DNA of 7,807 nt from Chlamydiae bacterium RIFCSPHIGHO2_12_FULL_27_8 (GCA_001796155.1 MGLU01000078.1:1-7807); one strand, 5' to 3'. Positions 1 through 7,481 are shown, numbered from the stretch's first letter. Notes: a model not told the origin generated them from the letters alone. Numbers and translations: made by a program.

Positions 1-119
1 TCAATGAGGACATTTTGCAAAAACCAAGCTATATCCTCCTGGCTGTTCTCTGTGAATTAGGAATCCCCTCGATTTATCTATGGGGAGCAGTCAAAATCAA
101 AGACTATAAAAGATCCTAA
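1..119 (+). CDS. C-terminal end of a probable membrane protein (partial, runs off the left edge)
   Basis: The frame starting at base 3 is open to a TAA at 117-119 and gives a 38-residue C-terminus ending in KIKDYKRS. Residues from about YILLAVL to YLWGAV form one hydrophobic, probably membrane-spanning stretch, followed by a short basic tail that would sit in the cytoplasm. All three minus-strand frames and the other plus frames I checked contain stops. The stop lies one base before the lepA ATG, which is typical of an operon and supports a real gene. Hand-counted GC of bases 1-120 is 46/120 (38%), higher than the rest of the window. The family cannot be identified from this fragment. In Chlamydia, as I recall, lepA neighbours an ATP/ADP translocase gene, and a terminal helix with a basic tail would be compatible, but this is only a guess. 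Confidence 0.55.
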   Translation, partial: NEDILQKPSYILLAVLCELGIPSIYLWGAVKIKDYKRS

Positions 120-120
120 A

Positions 121-1926
121 ATGACAGAATATAACCCAAAATTAATTAGAAACTTTTCCATTATAGCACATATTGATCATGGAAAGTCTACTTTAGCAGA
201 CAGACTTTTAGAAGCTACAGGTACAGTTACAAAAAGAGAGATGCAGGAACAGTTTTTAGATGACATGGATCTAGAAAGAGAAAAGGGCATAACTATAAAA
301 GCCCACCCGGTTACAATGTATTATAATGCAAAAGACGGCAACAGATATCAGCTTAATATAATAGATACTCCGGGCCATGTTGATTTTTCATATGAAGTTT
401 CACGATCTTTATCTGCATGCGAAGGGGCTCTTTTAATTGTTGACGCAACTCAAGGAGTGCAGGCACAAACACTGGCTAATGTTTTTTTAGCTCTTGATAA
501 AAATTTAGAAATTTTACCTGTAATCAATAAAATTGATCTTCCGGCTTCAAACCCTGAAGATGTTAAAAAACAGATTGAAGATGTTATTGGGTTAGATACA
601 GAGCATTTAGTTTTAGCTTCTGCAAAAGCTAATATTGGAATTGAAGAAATTTTAGAAAAAATTATTCAAATTATACCTCCTCCTAAAATTGATCCTGAAA
701 ATACTTTAAAAGCTTTAGTTTTTGACTCGCACTATGATAACTACAAAGGAGTCATGGCTTATATAAGAGTTTTTTCCGGAGAAATTACAAAAAAATCCAT
801 GATAAAATTTATGGTAACAAATAATGCTTATGAAGTTTTGGAAGTAGGTATCTTCTCTCCTAGAGAAAAACCCGTTGAAAAATTAAGAGCCGGAGAAACC
901 GGCTATGTTGTTGCAAATATCAAAGATCCAAAAGATATAAAAATTGGAGATACAATAACATTGTTAAAATATCCCGCAAAAGAAGCTCTTCCCGGATTTA
1001 AAATAATTACACCTGTTGTGTACGCAGGTATTTACCCTGTAGATTCGACTGACTTTGAAAAGTTAAAAGATGCCCTATTAAAATTGAAATTAAATGATTC
1101 AGCTCTTTTTGTTGAGCAAGAAAGCTCGCACTCTCTTGGTTTTGGTTTTAGATGCGGATTTTTAGGACTTTTGCATTTGGAAATTATTTTTGAAAGGCTT
1201 CAAAGAGAATATGATATCGATATAATTACAACAGCTCCATCTGTTGTTTACAAAATTACTCTTGTCAGCGACAAGCAAATTCAAATAGATAACCCAACTC
1301 ACTATCCCGATGTGTCCACAATAAAAGAGATTCTCGAACCATACGTAAAATGTCATGTAATGACACCTTCTGAATATTTAGGAGCTATTATGAATCTAGG
1401 TATGGAAAAAAGAGGCGAATTAAAAAACACTGAAACACTCGATTCAAAAAGACTTCTTTTGACATTTTCCATCCCTATGAATGAAATATTAACTGATTTT
1501 AATGACAAATTAAAATCAGTCACTAGAGGATATGCTTCTTTTGATTATGAAATAGAATCTTATGAAAAATCCGACATTATTAAACTTGAAATAAAAGTAA
1601 ACGAAGAAGCTGTTGATGCTTTTTCATGTCTTGTACATAGATCTAAAGCAGAACAAAGAGGAAGAGTTCTTTGTGAAAAATTAAAAGAATTAATACCTCA
1701 ACAATTATTTAAAGTACCAATACAAGCTGCTATAGGTGGTAAAATTATTGCAAGAGAAACTATTTCAGCACTTTCTAAAAATGTTACTGCAAAATGCTAC
1801 GGCGGTGATATTACAAGAAAAAGAAAGCTTTGGGAAAAACAGAAAAAAGGTAAGAAAAAGATGAAAGAAATTGGAAAAGTTAAAATTCCTTCATCTGTAT
1901 TTACTGAAATTTTGAAAAATGATTAA
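121..1926 (+). CDS. lepA: Elongation factor 4 (LepA), ribosome-associated GTPase
   Basis: This is a 601-residue translational GTPase that acts on the ribosome; the family is linked to back-translocation and to ribosome function or assembly under stress. All G-motifs are intact: G1 AHIDHGKST (16-24), G2 Thr58 in GITIK, G3 DTPGHVDF (82-89), G4 NKID (136-139) and G5 SAK (167-169). An EF-G-like beta-barrel domain follows, then the LepA hallmark region with [17 protein letters not shown]. The C-terminus carries the lysine-rich LepA-specific block, [20 protein letters not shown] and onward, ending in [10 protein letters not shown]. Length fits the family norm of about 600 residues. It lacks EF-G domain IV, which excludes EF-G. 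The start is the first ATG, one base after the upstream stop; no strong Shine-Dalgarno is visible, so coupling to the upstream gene is likely. The gene appears complete and functional. Confidence 0.97.
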   Translation: MTEYNPKLIRNFSIIAHIDHGKSTLADRLLEATGTVTKREMQEQFLDDMDLEREKGITIKAHPVTMYYNAKDGNRYQLNIIDTPGHVDFSYEVSRSLSACEGALLIVDATQGVQAQTLANVFLALDKNLEILPVINKIDLPASNPEDVKKQIEDVIGLDTEHLVLASAKANIGIEEILEKIIQIIPPPKIDPENTLKALVFDSHYDNYKGVMAYIRVFSGEITKKSMIKFMVTNNAYEVLEVGIFSPREKPVEKLRAGETGYVVANIKDPKDIKIGDTITLLKYPAKEALPGFKIITPVVYAGIYPVDSTDFEKLKDALLKLKLNDSALFVEQESSHSLGFGFRCGFLGLLHLEIIFERLQREYDIDIITTAPSVVYKITLVSDKQIQIDNPTHYPDVSTIKEILEPYVKCHVMTPSEYLGAIMNLGMEKRGELKNTETLDSKRLLLTFSIPMNEILTDFNDKLKSVTRGYASFDYEIESYEKSDIIKLEIKVNEEAVDAFSCLVHRSKAEQRGRVLCEKLKELIPQQLFKVPIQAAIGGKIIARETISALSKNVTAKCYGGDITRKRKLWEKQKKGKKKMKEIGKVKIPSSVFTEILKND

Positions 1927-1946
1927 TTTTTTTTCTGAAAATTAAT
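1922..1946 (+). terminator. Weak AT-only hairpin at the lepA stop, possible terminator
   Basis: ATTAATTTT (1922-1930) and AAAATTAAT (1938-1946) are perfect reverse complements separated by a 7-base loop. The stem has no G-C pair and overlaps the lepA stop codon. It is not followed by a clear T-run on the plus strand; the T-run lies in the left arm and loop. It may cause pausing or simply reflect base composition. Low confidence as a terminator. Confidence 0.2.
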
Positions 1947-2025
1947 TTAAAATGTCTTCATATAAATATTTATTTGAATTTAATTTAAAATTCTTTAAAT
2001 TGTTGAAAATTTTTTCTAAATAATT
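1927..2025. other. AT-rich spacer downstream of lepA
   Basis: This 99-base spacer is almost entirely A and T. It contains the loop and right arm of a 9-bp AT-only inverted repeat overlapping the lepA stop, and a 23-codon ORF (1952-2023) that I do not consider a gene. Candidate -35 and -10 hexamers (for example TTGAAT at 1974 or TTGAAA at 2003) lack a well-spaced partner, and any A/T tract gives such matches, so no promoter is called. Confidence 0.5.
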
Positions 2026-2259
2026 ATGAATGCAGCTTCAAATTATGGTTCAATTCAAACAACTTTAATAGAACATAATAAAAATAAAAAAGTTAATAAA
2101 ATAGCTATAGCAGCAGGTATTTTTGGTGCATTATCTACATATGCATATTATGTTTTAGGATCAAATTTTTGAAATCTTTTAGCAACTGACTTAAAAATAT
2201 CGAAAAACTCACAAAAAAACTTTCTAGCATATTTTTTTGGTATTAATACTCTTATTTCT
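2026..2259 (+). pseudogene. N-terminal part of the membrane-protein gene, cut off by an in-frame TGA
   Basis: ATG 2026 opens a frame of 48 codons (starting MNAASNYGSIQ) that ends at TGA 2170-2172. The same frame then runs without a stop through 29 more codons into ATG 2260 and on to the stop at 3337-3339. The 48 residues contain a hydrophobic helix, IAIAAGIFGALSTYAYYVL. This matches a helix in the second half of the downstream protein: GALSTYAYY against GSLASYAYY at residues 175-183 of the 2260 product. The TGA aligns without a gap to Leu190 of that copy, within NF-stop-N against NALN. Similarity continuing on both sides of the stop indicates an originally continuous gene, most simply broken by a point mutation such as TTA to TGA. 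Readthrough or a sequence error are alternatives. No clear Shine-Dalgarno precedes ATG 2026. Confidence 0.6.
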
Positions 2260-2658
2260 ATGATTGGACTATCCATAATATCATCACATAATCTTATTCA
2301 AAATAGTTCTTCATATTTATTAAAAAATAATACAAATCAGTCTAAAAAAAATTTATGCAAAAAAATTATTTTCCCTCTTTCTATTTTTTTTGGATTATTT
2401 TCAACTATCCCACGTTTTTATCTCACAATAAGTTATTTAAAAAATAAACCTTTGATTGAAAAAATTATTTTTATACCTCCTTCATTTTTAGCTCCATTTG
2501 CAATTGGAACTGTATATGTCAATAAACTATTGAATAGATTTAAATATCTAAAGAATGAAAAAAATATTCTAATTGAAAAACTAGAATATATTAAAACAAT
2601 AATAAAAACTATGGATGATAGAGAGCTATTATCTTTCGGCAATGATATTTATAGTGAC
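2083..2658 (+). repeat. Protein-level repeat unit A (four-helix unit plus soluble tail, contains the TGA)
   Basis: Unit A runs from NKKVNKIAIAAG, across TGA 2170-2172, to about Asp133 of the 2260 product. It has four hydrophobic segments and a Lys/Glu-rich tail. Anchor points shared with unit B are YAYY (2140-2151), IP within FGLFSTIP, and PSFLAPF (2479-2499). Spacing between anchors differs from unit B by only a few codons. Boundaries are approximate because the DNA itself is too diverged to align by eye. Confidence 0.55.
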
Positions 2659-3339
2659 AGCGAAGAAATTACTATTGAAAAAATTTATGAATTTTCAAAA
2701 ATGTATGATCATTACAACAACAAAACTTATAAAATACATAAATATGCTAGAAATTTTTTCTCATATTTAGGATTTTTTATGGGATCATTAGCAAGTTATG
2801 CCTATTATCAGGTTGTTGAAAATGCACTGAATTCTGCTCTTAATAAAATAAATTTAAAAAGTAAATCTGTAAAATCTATTTTAATGCTTGTTTCATTATT
2901 GATATATTTTATTCCTTTTACTGCTGTAAGAGGAATAACAACTCAAAATAGAATGGAAAATTTTTATGAATTTTTATTTTTAAAAAATGAGAGATTAAAA
3001 GTATTAAAAATTAAAAATATTTTTATTCTGACTGAAGGAATTTTTGCAGCAATTCCATATACATATCTAGCAATTAAAAATTCCATAAATAAATCTTGGT
3101 ATATAAAGCTTTTAATAATTCCTTCTTTTCTCAGTCCATTCAGCATGAGCACTTATTCATTAAACCAATTGGTCAATAAAATTGAAAAAAAAATATTTAA
3201 GAAAACCATTTTTGAATATCCATCTATTAAAGAAGAAATGTTTGAGTTTATTGATAAATCAAAAATAATTATACAAAACACATCAAATGATAAAATTTTA
3301 TCTATTTTTAATTATATGCCGGATTGTGATCGAATTTAA
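2260..3339 (+). CDS. Unrecognised multi-pass membrane protein with an internal tandem duplication (remaining open frame)
   Basis: I do not recognise this 359-residue protein. It is rich in Lys, Asn, Ile and Phe. Hydrophobic segments lie at about 36-60 and 67-88, then 165-187, 205-224, 252-272 and 281-300. A charged soluble stretch (95-160) separates the halves and a similar tail (309-359) ends the protein. The halves are homologous: residues 44-94 align with 259-308 with one gap, sharing G-x-F-x-x-IP, YL, PSFLAPF/PSFLSPF and N-x-L-x-N. The tails also match weakly (KTIIKTMDDRELLSF against KIIIQNTSNDKILSI). The first unit would need the two extra helices encoded upstream of ATG 2260, so the 359-aa product looks N-terminally truncated. 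ATG 2260 falls inside a helix and has no Shine-Dalgarno, which argues against it as the native start. It may be a decaying gene; an inclusion-membrane or transport role cannot be assigned from sequence alone. Confidence 0.6.
   Translation: MIGLSIISSHNLIQNSSSYLLKNNTNQSKKNLCKKIIFPLSIFFGLFSTIPRFYLTISYLKNKPLIEKIIFIPPSFLAPFAIGTVYVNKLLNRFKYLKNEKNILIEKLEYIKTIIKTMDDRELLSFGNDIYSDSEEITIEKIYEFSKMYDHYNNKTYKIHKYARNFFSYLGFFMGSLASYAYYQVVENALNSALNKINLKSKSVKSILMLVSLLIYFIPFTAVRGITTQNRMENFYEFLFLKNERLKVLKIKNIFILTEGIFAAIPYTYLAIKNSINKSWYIKLLIIPSFLSPFSMSTYSLNQLVNKIEKKIFKKTIFEYPSIKEEMFEFIDKSKIIIQNTSNDKILSIFNYMPDCDRI
2728..3324 (+). repeat. Protein-level repeat unit B, diverged copy of unit A
   Basis: Unit B covers about residues 157-355 of the 2260 product: four hydrophobic segments followed by a charged tail. 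Anchors are YAYY (2797-2808), GIFAAIP and PSFLSPF (3121-3141), in the same order as unit A and at nearly the same spacing. The copies look like an old duplication, with only scattered identities outside the anchors. Confidence 0.55.
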
Positions 3340-3359
3340 CTGCTATTTCCAAAATATTG

Positions 3360-4022
3360 TTATACAAATTTTTTAATGAAATTTTCAATTCCTTGAGCGA
3401 TACCATATGAAATTTTTTCTAAATATATCTGTTTTCTAATATTGTCTCTTTCTTGAGGATTTGTTAAAAAACCTGCTTCAATTAATATTGCAGGCATTTT
3501 TGTATCTTTTATAACAACAAATCTTCCATTTTTAACACCTCTGGATTTAGCATTAGATTTTTTACAAATTTGTGAAAGTGTTGATTGAGCAAGATTTTTT
3601 GAACTTTTTGCTTTTTGTTTGTTTTCTTGACTATTATGATAATATATTTCGATTCCATGAGCTTCATTATTTGGACATGAATTAAAATGAATACTTATAA
3701 ACATTTCAGCATCTAAGGAGTTTGCATAATCCACTCTTTTTTTTAATGGTATAAAATAGTCTTTAGATCTGGTCAAAATAACTTTATAACCTAATTTTTC
3801 AAGCTCCTTTTTGGCAAGCAAAGTTAAACTTAAAGTAAGTTTTTTTTCTTCCACATATGGATATTTTATTTTAGCTCCCCTATCTAATCCACCATGACCT
3901 GCATCTAAAACAATAGTTGGTCTTTTATATGTTTTACTTTCATAAGCTGAAGCAATAATTTTTTTGGGGGCAGAATATAGAGACAAAAAAAAACTAGCAA
4001 ATAAAAATATTCTTAAAAACAT
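3360..4022 (-). CDS. amiA: N-acetylmuramoyl-L-alanine amidase (Amidase_3 / AmiA type), exported
   Basis: This zinc hydrolase of 220 residues cleaves the bond between N-acetylmuramic acid and L-alanine of peptidoglycan stem peptides, outside the cytoplasmic membrane. Residues 1-18 (MFLRIFLFASFFLSLYSA) form an export signal, with cleavage likely after Ala18 or near ASA at 24-26. The catalytic domain follows directly. Expected zinc ligands are His43 in LDAGHGG, Glu59 in the EKKLTL motif and His112 in SIHFNS, with catalytic Glu182 in IEAGFLTNPQERD. RGVKNGRFVVIKDTKMPAILIE is characteristic of Amidase_3. No separate wall-binding domain is present. It is the last gene of the ftsL-ftsI-murE run, 7 bases after murE. 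AmiA of Chlamydia pneumoniae is reported to have amidase and penicillin-sensitive carboxypeptidase activity; S156-N-A-K159 and S141-K-N143 here resemble PBP motifs, but their role is unproven. Confidence 0.92.
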   Translation of the reverse strand: MFLRIFLFASFFLSLYSAPKKIIASAYESKTYKRPTIVLDAGHGGLDRGAKIKYPYVEEKKLTLSLTLLAKKELEKLGYKVILTRSKDYFIPLKKRVDYANSLDAEMFISIHFNSCPNNEAHGIEIYYHNSQENKQKAKSSKNLAQSTLSQICKKSNAKSRGVKNGRFVVIKDTKMPAILIEAGFLTNPQERDNIRKQIYLEKISYGIAQGIENFIKKFV

Positions 4023-4027
4023 TTATT

Positions 4028-4031
4028 ACCT
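4028..4031 (-). promoter_or_regulatory. Probable ribosome binding site for amiA overlapping the murE stop
   Basis: On the minus strand the murE stop TAG continues into GT, giving AGGT five bases before the amiA ATG. It is one of the few Shine-Dalgarno-like matches in the window. Its overlap with the murE stop supports coupled translation and the choice of ATG 4022 as the amiA start. Confidence 0.4.
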
Positions 4032-5481
4032 ATAATATTGAACAAATTTTTTCCGAAATTTTCACATCATCAAAATGAATTTTTTGATTTTTTATAATCT
4101 GATATGTTTCATGACCTTTACCGGCTATTAAGATTATATCATTTTCTTTAGCTAAACTTATTGCTTTATAGATTGCTTTTTCTCTATCAGCTTCAATAAA
4201 ATATTCATAATTTTCAGAAAAGCCCTTAATTATTTCATCTATTATAAAATTTGGATCTTCATCTCTTGGATTATCAGATGTAACAATAGATATATCTGCA
4301 AACTCTGCTGAGGCCATAGCTAAAAGACTTCTTTTTGATCTATCTCTATTTCCACCGGCTCCAAAAACACAGATAATTCTATTTTTTTTTATTTCACATA
4401 AAGTTTTTAAAACATTTTTAAGAGCATCGGGTTTATGAGAATAATCGACATAAACTGAAAAACTTTTTTTAATATTTACCTTTTCAAGTCTTCCCTTCAC
4501 AGTAACAAATGATGAAACTGCTTTTAAAATATCATTTACATCTAAATTTTTAAAAATTCCGGCTGCAATAGAAGCTAAAATATTTAATACATTAAATTTA
4601 CCTATTAAAGATGTTTTAACATCATACTCGGTATCTAAATATTTAATTGTAAATGTTGTTCCGTCAAATGAAGTTTTAATATTTTTAGCTTCCAGATCTG
4701 CTTTTTTCGAAATTGAATAAGTAAAAATTTTAGCTTTTGTGTCTTTTACCATGAAGAGAGAATTGTCATCATCAAGATTGATAATTGCAGTGCTTTTTTC
4801 AGATAAATTATCAAAAAGTTTCTTTTTTGCAATTTTATATTCTTCAAAAGTTTTATGATAATCCAAATGATCAATAGTAATATTTGTAAAAATAGCCACA
4901 TCAAAATCAATGTGCTTCACTCTCCCCTGCTCTATACCATGAGAAGAAGCTTCCAAACAAAAAGCTTTAAAATCAGAGTTAACCATTTCATTTAAATATT
5001 TTTGCAGATCGATAGCTGAAGGAGTTGTTAAATTTGATTCTTTTTTAAATTTTCCAAAAATATATTCAATTGTTCCAATGAGACCCGATTTGATATTTAA
5101 ATTTTCAAAAATATGCTGAATCAAATATGTTATTGTAGTTTTACCACAGGTGCCTGTTACTGCAACTGAAAATAATTTTTTAGAAGGATAATTATAAAAT
5201 TTTGCAGCAAGCTCAGCTTCTAATTCTATAGGATTTTTGTGAATAATTTGTGTAATGTTTGTTAAAAAAGGATCATATAAATCTGTTAAAATTGCAATAG
5301 ATCCTGCATTAACTGCATCATTTATATATTTAGAACCATCATCGGAACAACCTTTTTTAGCTATAAAAAGAGAGTTAACAAAAACATATCTTGAATCATT
5401 TGAAATAGAAGAAATCTCAATATCTTTTGAACCTTTTATTTCAATATTTTGAAAATCCTTAAATAATGTTTTTAACTTCAT
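4030..5481 (-). CDS. murE: UDP-N-acetylmuramoyl-L-alanyl-D-glutamate:meso-diaminopimelate ligase (MurE)
   Basis: This cytoplasmic ATP-dependent ligase adds the third amino acid to the peptidoglycan stem peptide. The 483 residues show the three Mur ligase domains. The N-terminal substrate domain includes SNDSR (27-31). The central ATPase has P-loop TGTCGKTT (109-116), TTP (152-154), EASSHG (177-182) and FTNITIDHLDYH (198-209). Lys219 in the IAK motif is the expected carbamylated lysine. The C-terminal domain has VDYSHKPDAL (345-354), GAGGNRDRSKR (374-384), DNPR (403-406) and GKGHE (454-458). DNPR is the signature for meso-DAP; lysine-adding enzymes carry a different sequence there, so the substrate is inferred to be meso-DAP. 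ATG 5481 overlaps the ftsI TGA as ATGA, with GGAA at 5488-5485 as a close, weak ribosome site. It ends in TAG, 7 bases before amiA. Length and motifs indicate a complete, active enzyme. Confidence 0.97.
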   Translation of the reverse strand: MKLKTLFKDFQNIEIKGSKDIEISSISNDSRYVFVNSLFIAKKGCSDDGSKYINDAVNAGSIAILTDLYDPFLTNITQIIHKNPIELEAELAAKFYNYPSKKLFSVAVTGTCGKTTITYLIQHIFENLNIKSGLIGTIEYIFGKFKKESNLTTPSAIDLQKYLNEMVNSDFKAFCLEASSHGIEQGRVKHIDFDVAIFTNITIDHLDYHKTFEEYKIAKKKLFDNLSEKSTAIINLDDDNSLFMVKDTKAKIFTYSISKKADLEAKNIKTSFDGTTFTIKYLDTEYDVKTSLIGKFNVLNILASIAAGIFKNLDVNDILKAVSSFVTVKGRLEKVNIKKSFSVYVDYSHKPDALKNVLKTLCEIKKNRIICVFGAGGNRDRSKRSLLAMASAEFADISIVTSDNPRDEDPNFIIDEIIKGFSENYEYFIEADREKAIYKAISLAKENDIILIAGKGHETYQIIKNQKIHFDDVKISEKICSIL

Positions 5482-7481
5482 TCATTCCAACTTTTATAAA
5501 TATCCGACAGTGTTTTGACCTCATTAGCCCAGTCTGCTTTATCTTTTATATATCGATGGTCGTTATAAGGATAGCCAAAAGGGTCATCAGGTGCAACACC
5601 TAAATATTTTAAAGACCTTTTTGATATCTCTTTAAATACCGGAGCTGCACAAATTCCTCCATGTTGAAGTTTACCTACATTGGGAACAAACCTTTTTTCA
5701 GGCTCATCTATTGTTATGAGCAATACAAATTTTGGATTTTTTGCAGGTGCAAAACCTATAAAAGATGATATATGGATATCCTTGTTATACTTTCCTTGGA
5801 TATTTTTTTCTGCAGTAGCACTTTTCCCACCTTCAGTATAACCTTCAATATCTGCAAGTTTTGAAGTACCTCCAAGTTTAGTTGAATATTTCATGGATTT
5901 TATTAATTCTTCACATATATGTTTAGAAAGAAGTCTTTTTCTATTTTTCAATGAAAAGTTTTTTGTATTATCAATAATAATTTCATGATTTTTTATAATT
6001 TTTCTAACTATAGTAGGTTTAACATCATATCCGCCGTTCACTATAATACTATACGCCTTCACTATTTGTATTGAATTAACTAAAATATTGTATCCTATAG
6101 CAAGAGAATATGGCGTTGAATCTGACCATTGAGATTTCTGATTCGAATACAATTTATCTATTTGAGGTAAAAACCCAATATCTTCATAAGGAAGTTCTAT
6201 ACCGGTTTTTTTACCAAAAGAAAAAATTTCCGAAAGTTGATTATAATACCATTCTTTTCCAAGTGTAGAAATTACCCTTTCAACTAGTTTTGCAAAATAT
6301 ATGTTTGAAGATTTTTGTATAGCTAAATACATATTTAAATATTTATGAACTCTCCCATCTTTTAATGGAGTTGGTCTGCCCGGAAATTTTCCATTTGCAC
6401 AAGCAATTTTTTCAGTAGGATAAAAAATTGGAGATTTTTTCAATTTAATTAATTCTTCATTCGCTTTCATGCAAATTGCAAGCGTCAATGGTTTCATTAT
6501 GCTTCCGGGTTCGTATGGATCAGTTAAAGCTTTAATTTTTGTATGTTCTTTTAAACTTTCATCATTAAAATATTTTGAATAATTTCTTAAATCAAAAGAT
6601 GGCTTTTGAGCAAAAGCTAATATTTCACCGGTATTTGGGTCCATCATTATTGCCCAGCCTGATTTAGCATTTACATTGTTTATACCTTTTTCAAGCTCTT
6701 CTTCAGCAATTGCCTGCAGATAATGATTTATAGTTAGAAAAATATCTCCACCATTTTCCGGTTGCACAATCATCTTTCCGGTATCTAATGGATGTCTCGG
6801 CGATCTTGTTATTATTCGTTTACCAAGATTTCCTTTTAAATAATCATTAAAATAAAACTCCAACCCTCCTGTAGGCAGAGATTGAAAAGTAAATGGATCT
6901 TTTTCATCTTGTACAGTATGTAAAATTTGTCCTAAAAGTGAACCGAAAGGATATGATCTCTTGTAATCTTGCACAAAAAATAAAGCATTTCTAGCAATTT
7001 TTTCTTTTTTAGAAAATTCTATCCACCATGTCAAAAGTTCTTTTTTTTTATTTTTATCTAAATAAGATAAAACTTTTCTGCTTCTAGATTTTTTAAAAAA
7101 GTCTTTTATAACTTTTTCTTTTTGAGAGGTGTTTAGTTTTATTGTTTCATTGATTTTTTTTGCTATAATTTTTTTATGTTTATAAGGGATGGAATCCGGA
7201 TCAATATACAAATGGTATTTCGGAACTTCAATGACAAAAGCTACTTTATCTTCAGGATGATCGGGTCCAAGTGTAGTATTAGAATAAAAAGATCCTCTTT
7301 GAAAATATTCTGTTACTAAAGTTTGATGCTGATATGTAGCAATTTTGTACCACTTATCACCTTGAATAATTTGGATTTTATAAAATTGGAAAAGGCAAGT
7401 GCAAAATAAAAAAACAATAAAGCATGCTACGTAAACTAATCTTTTAGTCTCTTTAGAAGAAATTTTTAAAAATGATTTCAT
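5478..7481 (-). CDS. ftsI: Septal peptidoglycan transpeptidase, class B penicillin-binding protein (FtsI/PBP3)
   Basis: This membrane-anchored D,D-transpeptidase cross-links peptidoglycan at the division site. The 667-residue protein has a short basic N-terminus, one membrane helix (about 15-35, LVYVACFIVFLFCTCLFQFY), and a PBP dimerisation domain starting near RGSFYSN (62-68, where FtsI usually has RG and a DRNG-like turn) and containing RSYPFGSLLGQ and GGLEFYFNDYL. The transpeptidase domain starts near 255. Its SxxK motif is S327-I-M-K330 (EPGSIMKP) and its SxN motif is S391-S-N393. The third motif reads GGKSATAEK (K553-S-A555) rather than KTG or KSG. After the domain there is a tail of about 45 residues (FGYPYNDHRYIKDKADWANE) not found in E. 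coli FtsI. ATG 7481 shares one base with the FtsL-like stop, and the TGA stop overlaps murE. It is longer than E. coli FtsI (588 aa), partly through this tail. Confidence 0.94.
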   Translation of the reverse strand: MKSFLKISSKETKRLVYVACFIVFLFCTCLFQFYKIQIIQGDKWYKIATYQHQTLVTEYFQRGSFYSNTTLGPDHPEDKVAFVIEVPKYHLYIDPDSIPYKHKKIIAKKINETIKLNTSQKEKVIKDFFKKSRSRKVLSYLDKNKKKELLTWWIEFSKKEKIARNALFFVQDYKRSYPFGSLLGQILHTVQDEKDPFTFQSLPTGGLEFYFNDYLKGNLGKRIITRSPRHPLDTGKMIVQPENGGDIFLTINHYLQAIAEEELEKGINNVNAKSGWAIMMDPNTGEILAFAQKPSFDLRNYSKYFNDESLKEHTKIKALTDPYEPGSIMKPLTLAICMKANEELIKLKKSPIFYPTEKIACANGKFPGRPTPLKDGRVHKYLNMYLAIQKSSNIYFAKLVERVISTLGKEWYYNQLSEIFSFGKKTGIELPYEDIGFLPQIDKLYSNQKSQWSDSTPYSLAIGYNILVNSIQIVKAYSIIVNGGYDVKPTIVRKIIKNHEIIIDNTKNFSLKNRKRLLSKHICEELIKSMKYSTKLGGTSKLADIEGYTEGGKSATAEKNIQGKYNKDIHISSFIGFAPAKNPKFVLLITIDEPEKRFVPNVGKLQHGGICAAPVFKEISKRSLKYLGVAPDDPFGYPYNDHRYIKDKADWANEVKTLSDIYKSWNE

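Noticed and set aside
1162..1356. 64-codon minus-strand frame inside lepA
   Set aside because: It is a shadow of the conserved lepA coding sequence with no recognisable features.
1975..1995. Near-palindrome GAATTT...AAATTC in the spacer, as an operator
   Set aside because: It is AT-only and one of several equivalent inverted repeats that A/T tracts generate, with no second site or known regulator.
1952..2023. 23-codon ORF (MSSYKYLFEFNLKFF...) ending two bases before ATG 2026, a possible leader peptide
   Set aside because: There is no ribosome site, the sequence is a Phe/Leu/Lys mix expected from an A/T tract, and there is no regulatory hairpin pair to suggest attenuation.
1974..2025. Sigma70-like hexamers upstream of ATG 2026
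   Set aside because: Matches to TTGAAT, TTGAAA and TAAATAAT exist but none is paired at 16-18 base spacing without overlapping the start codon; such matches are expected by chance in this composition.
2433..2642. Minus-strand frames inside the membrane-protein gene (also 2964-3152)
   Set aside because: They are antisense shadows in low-complexity AT-rich coding DNA; hydrophobicity is mirrored from the A/T composition.
5255..5452. Plus-strand 65-codon frame inside murE
   Set aside because: It lies opposite the conserved MurE N-terminal domain, and nothing supports it as a gene.
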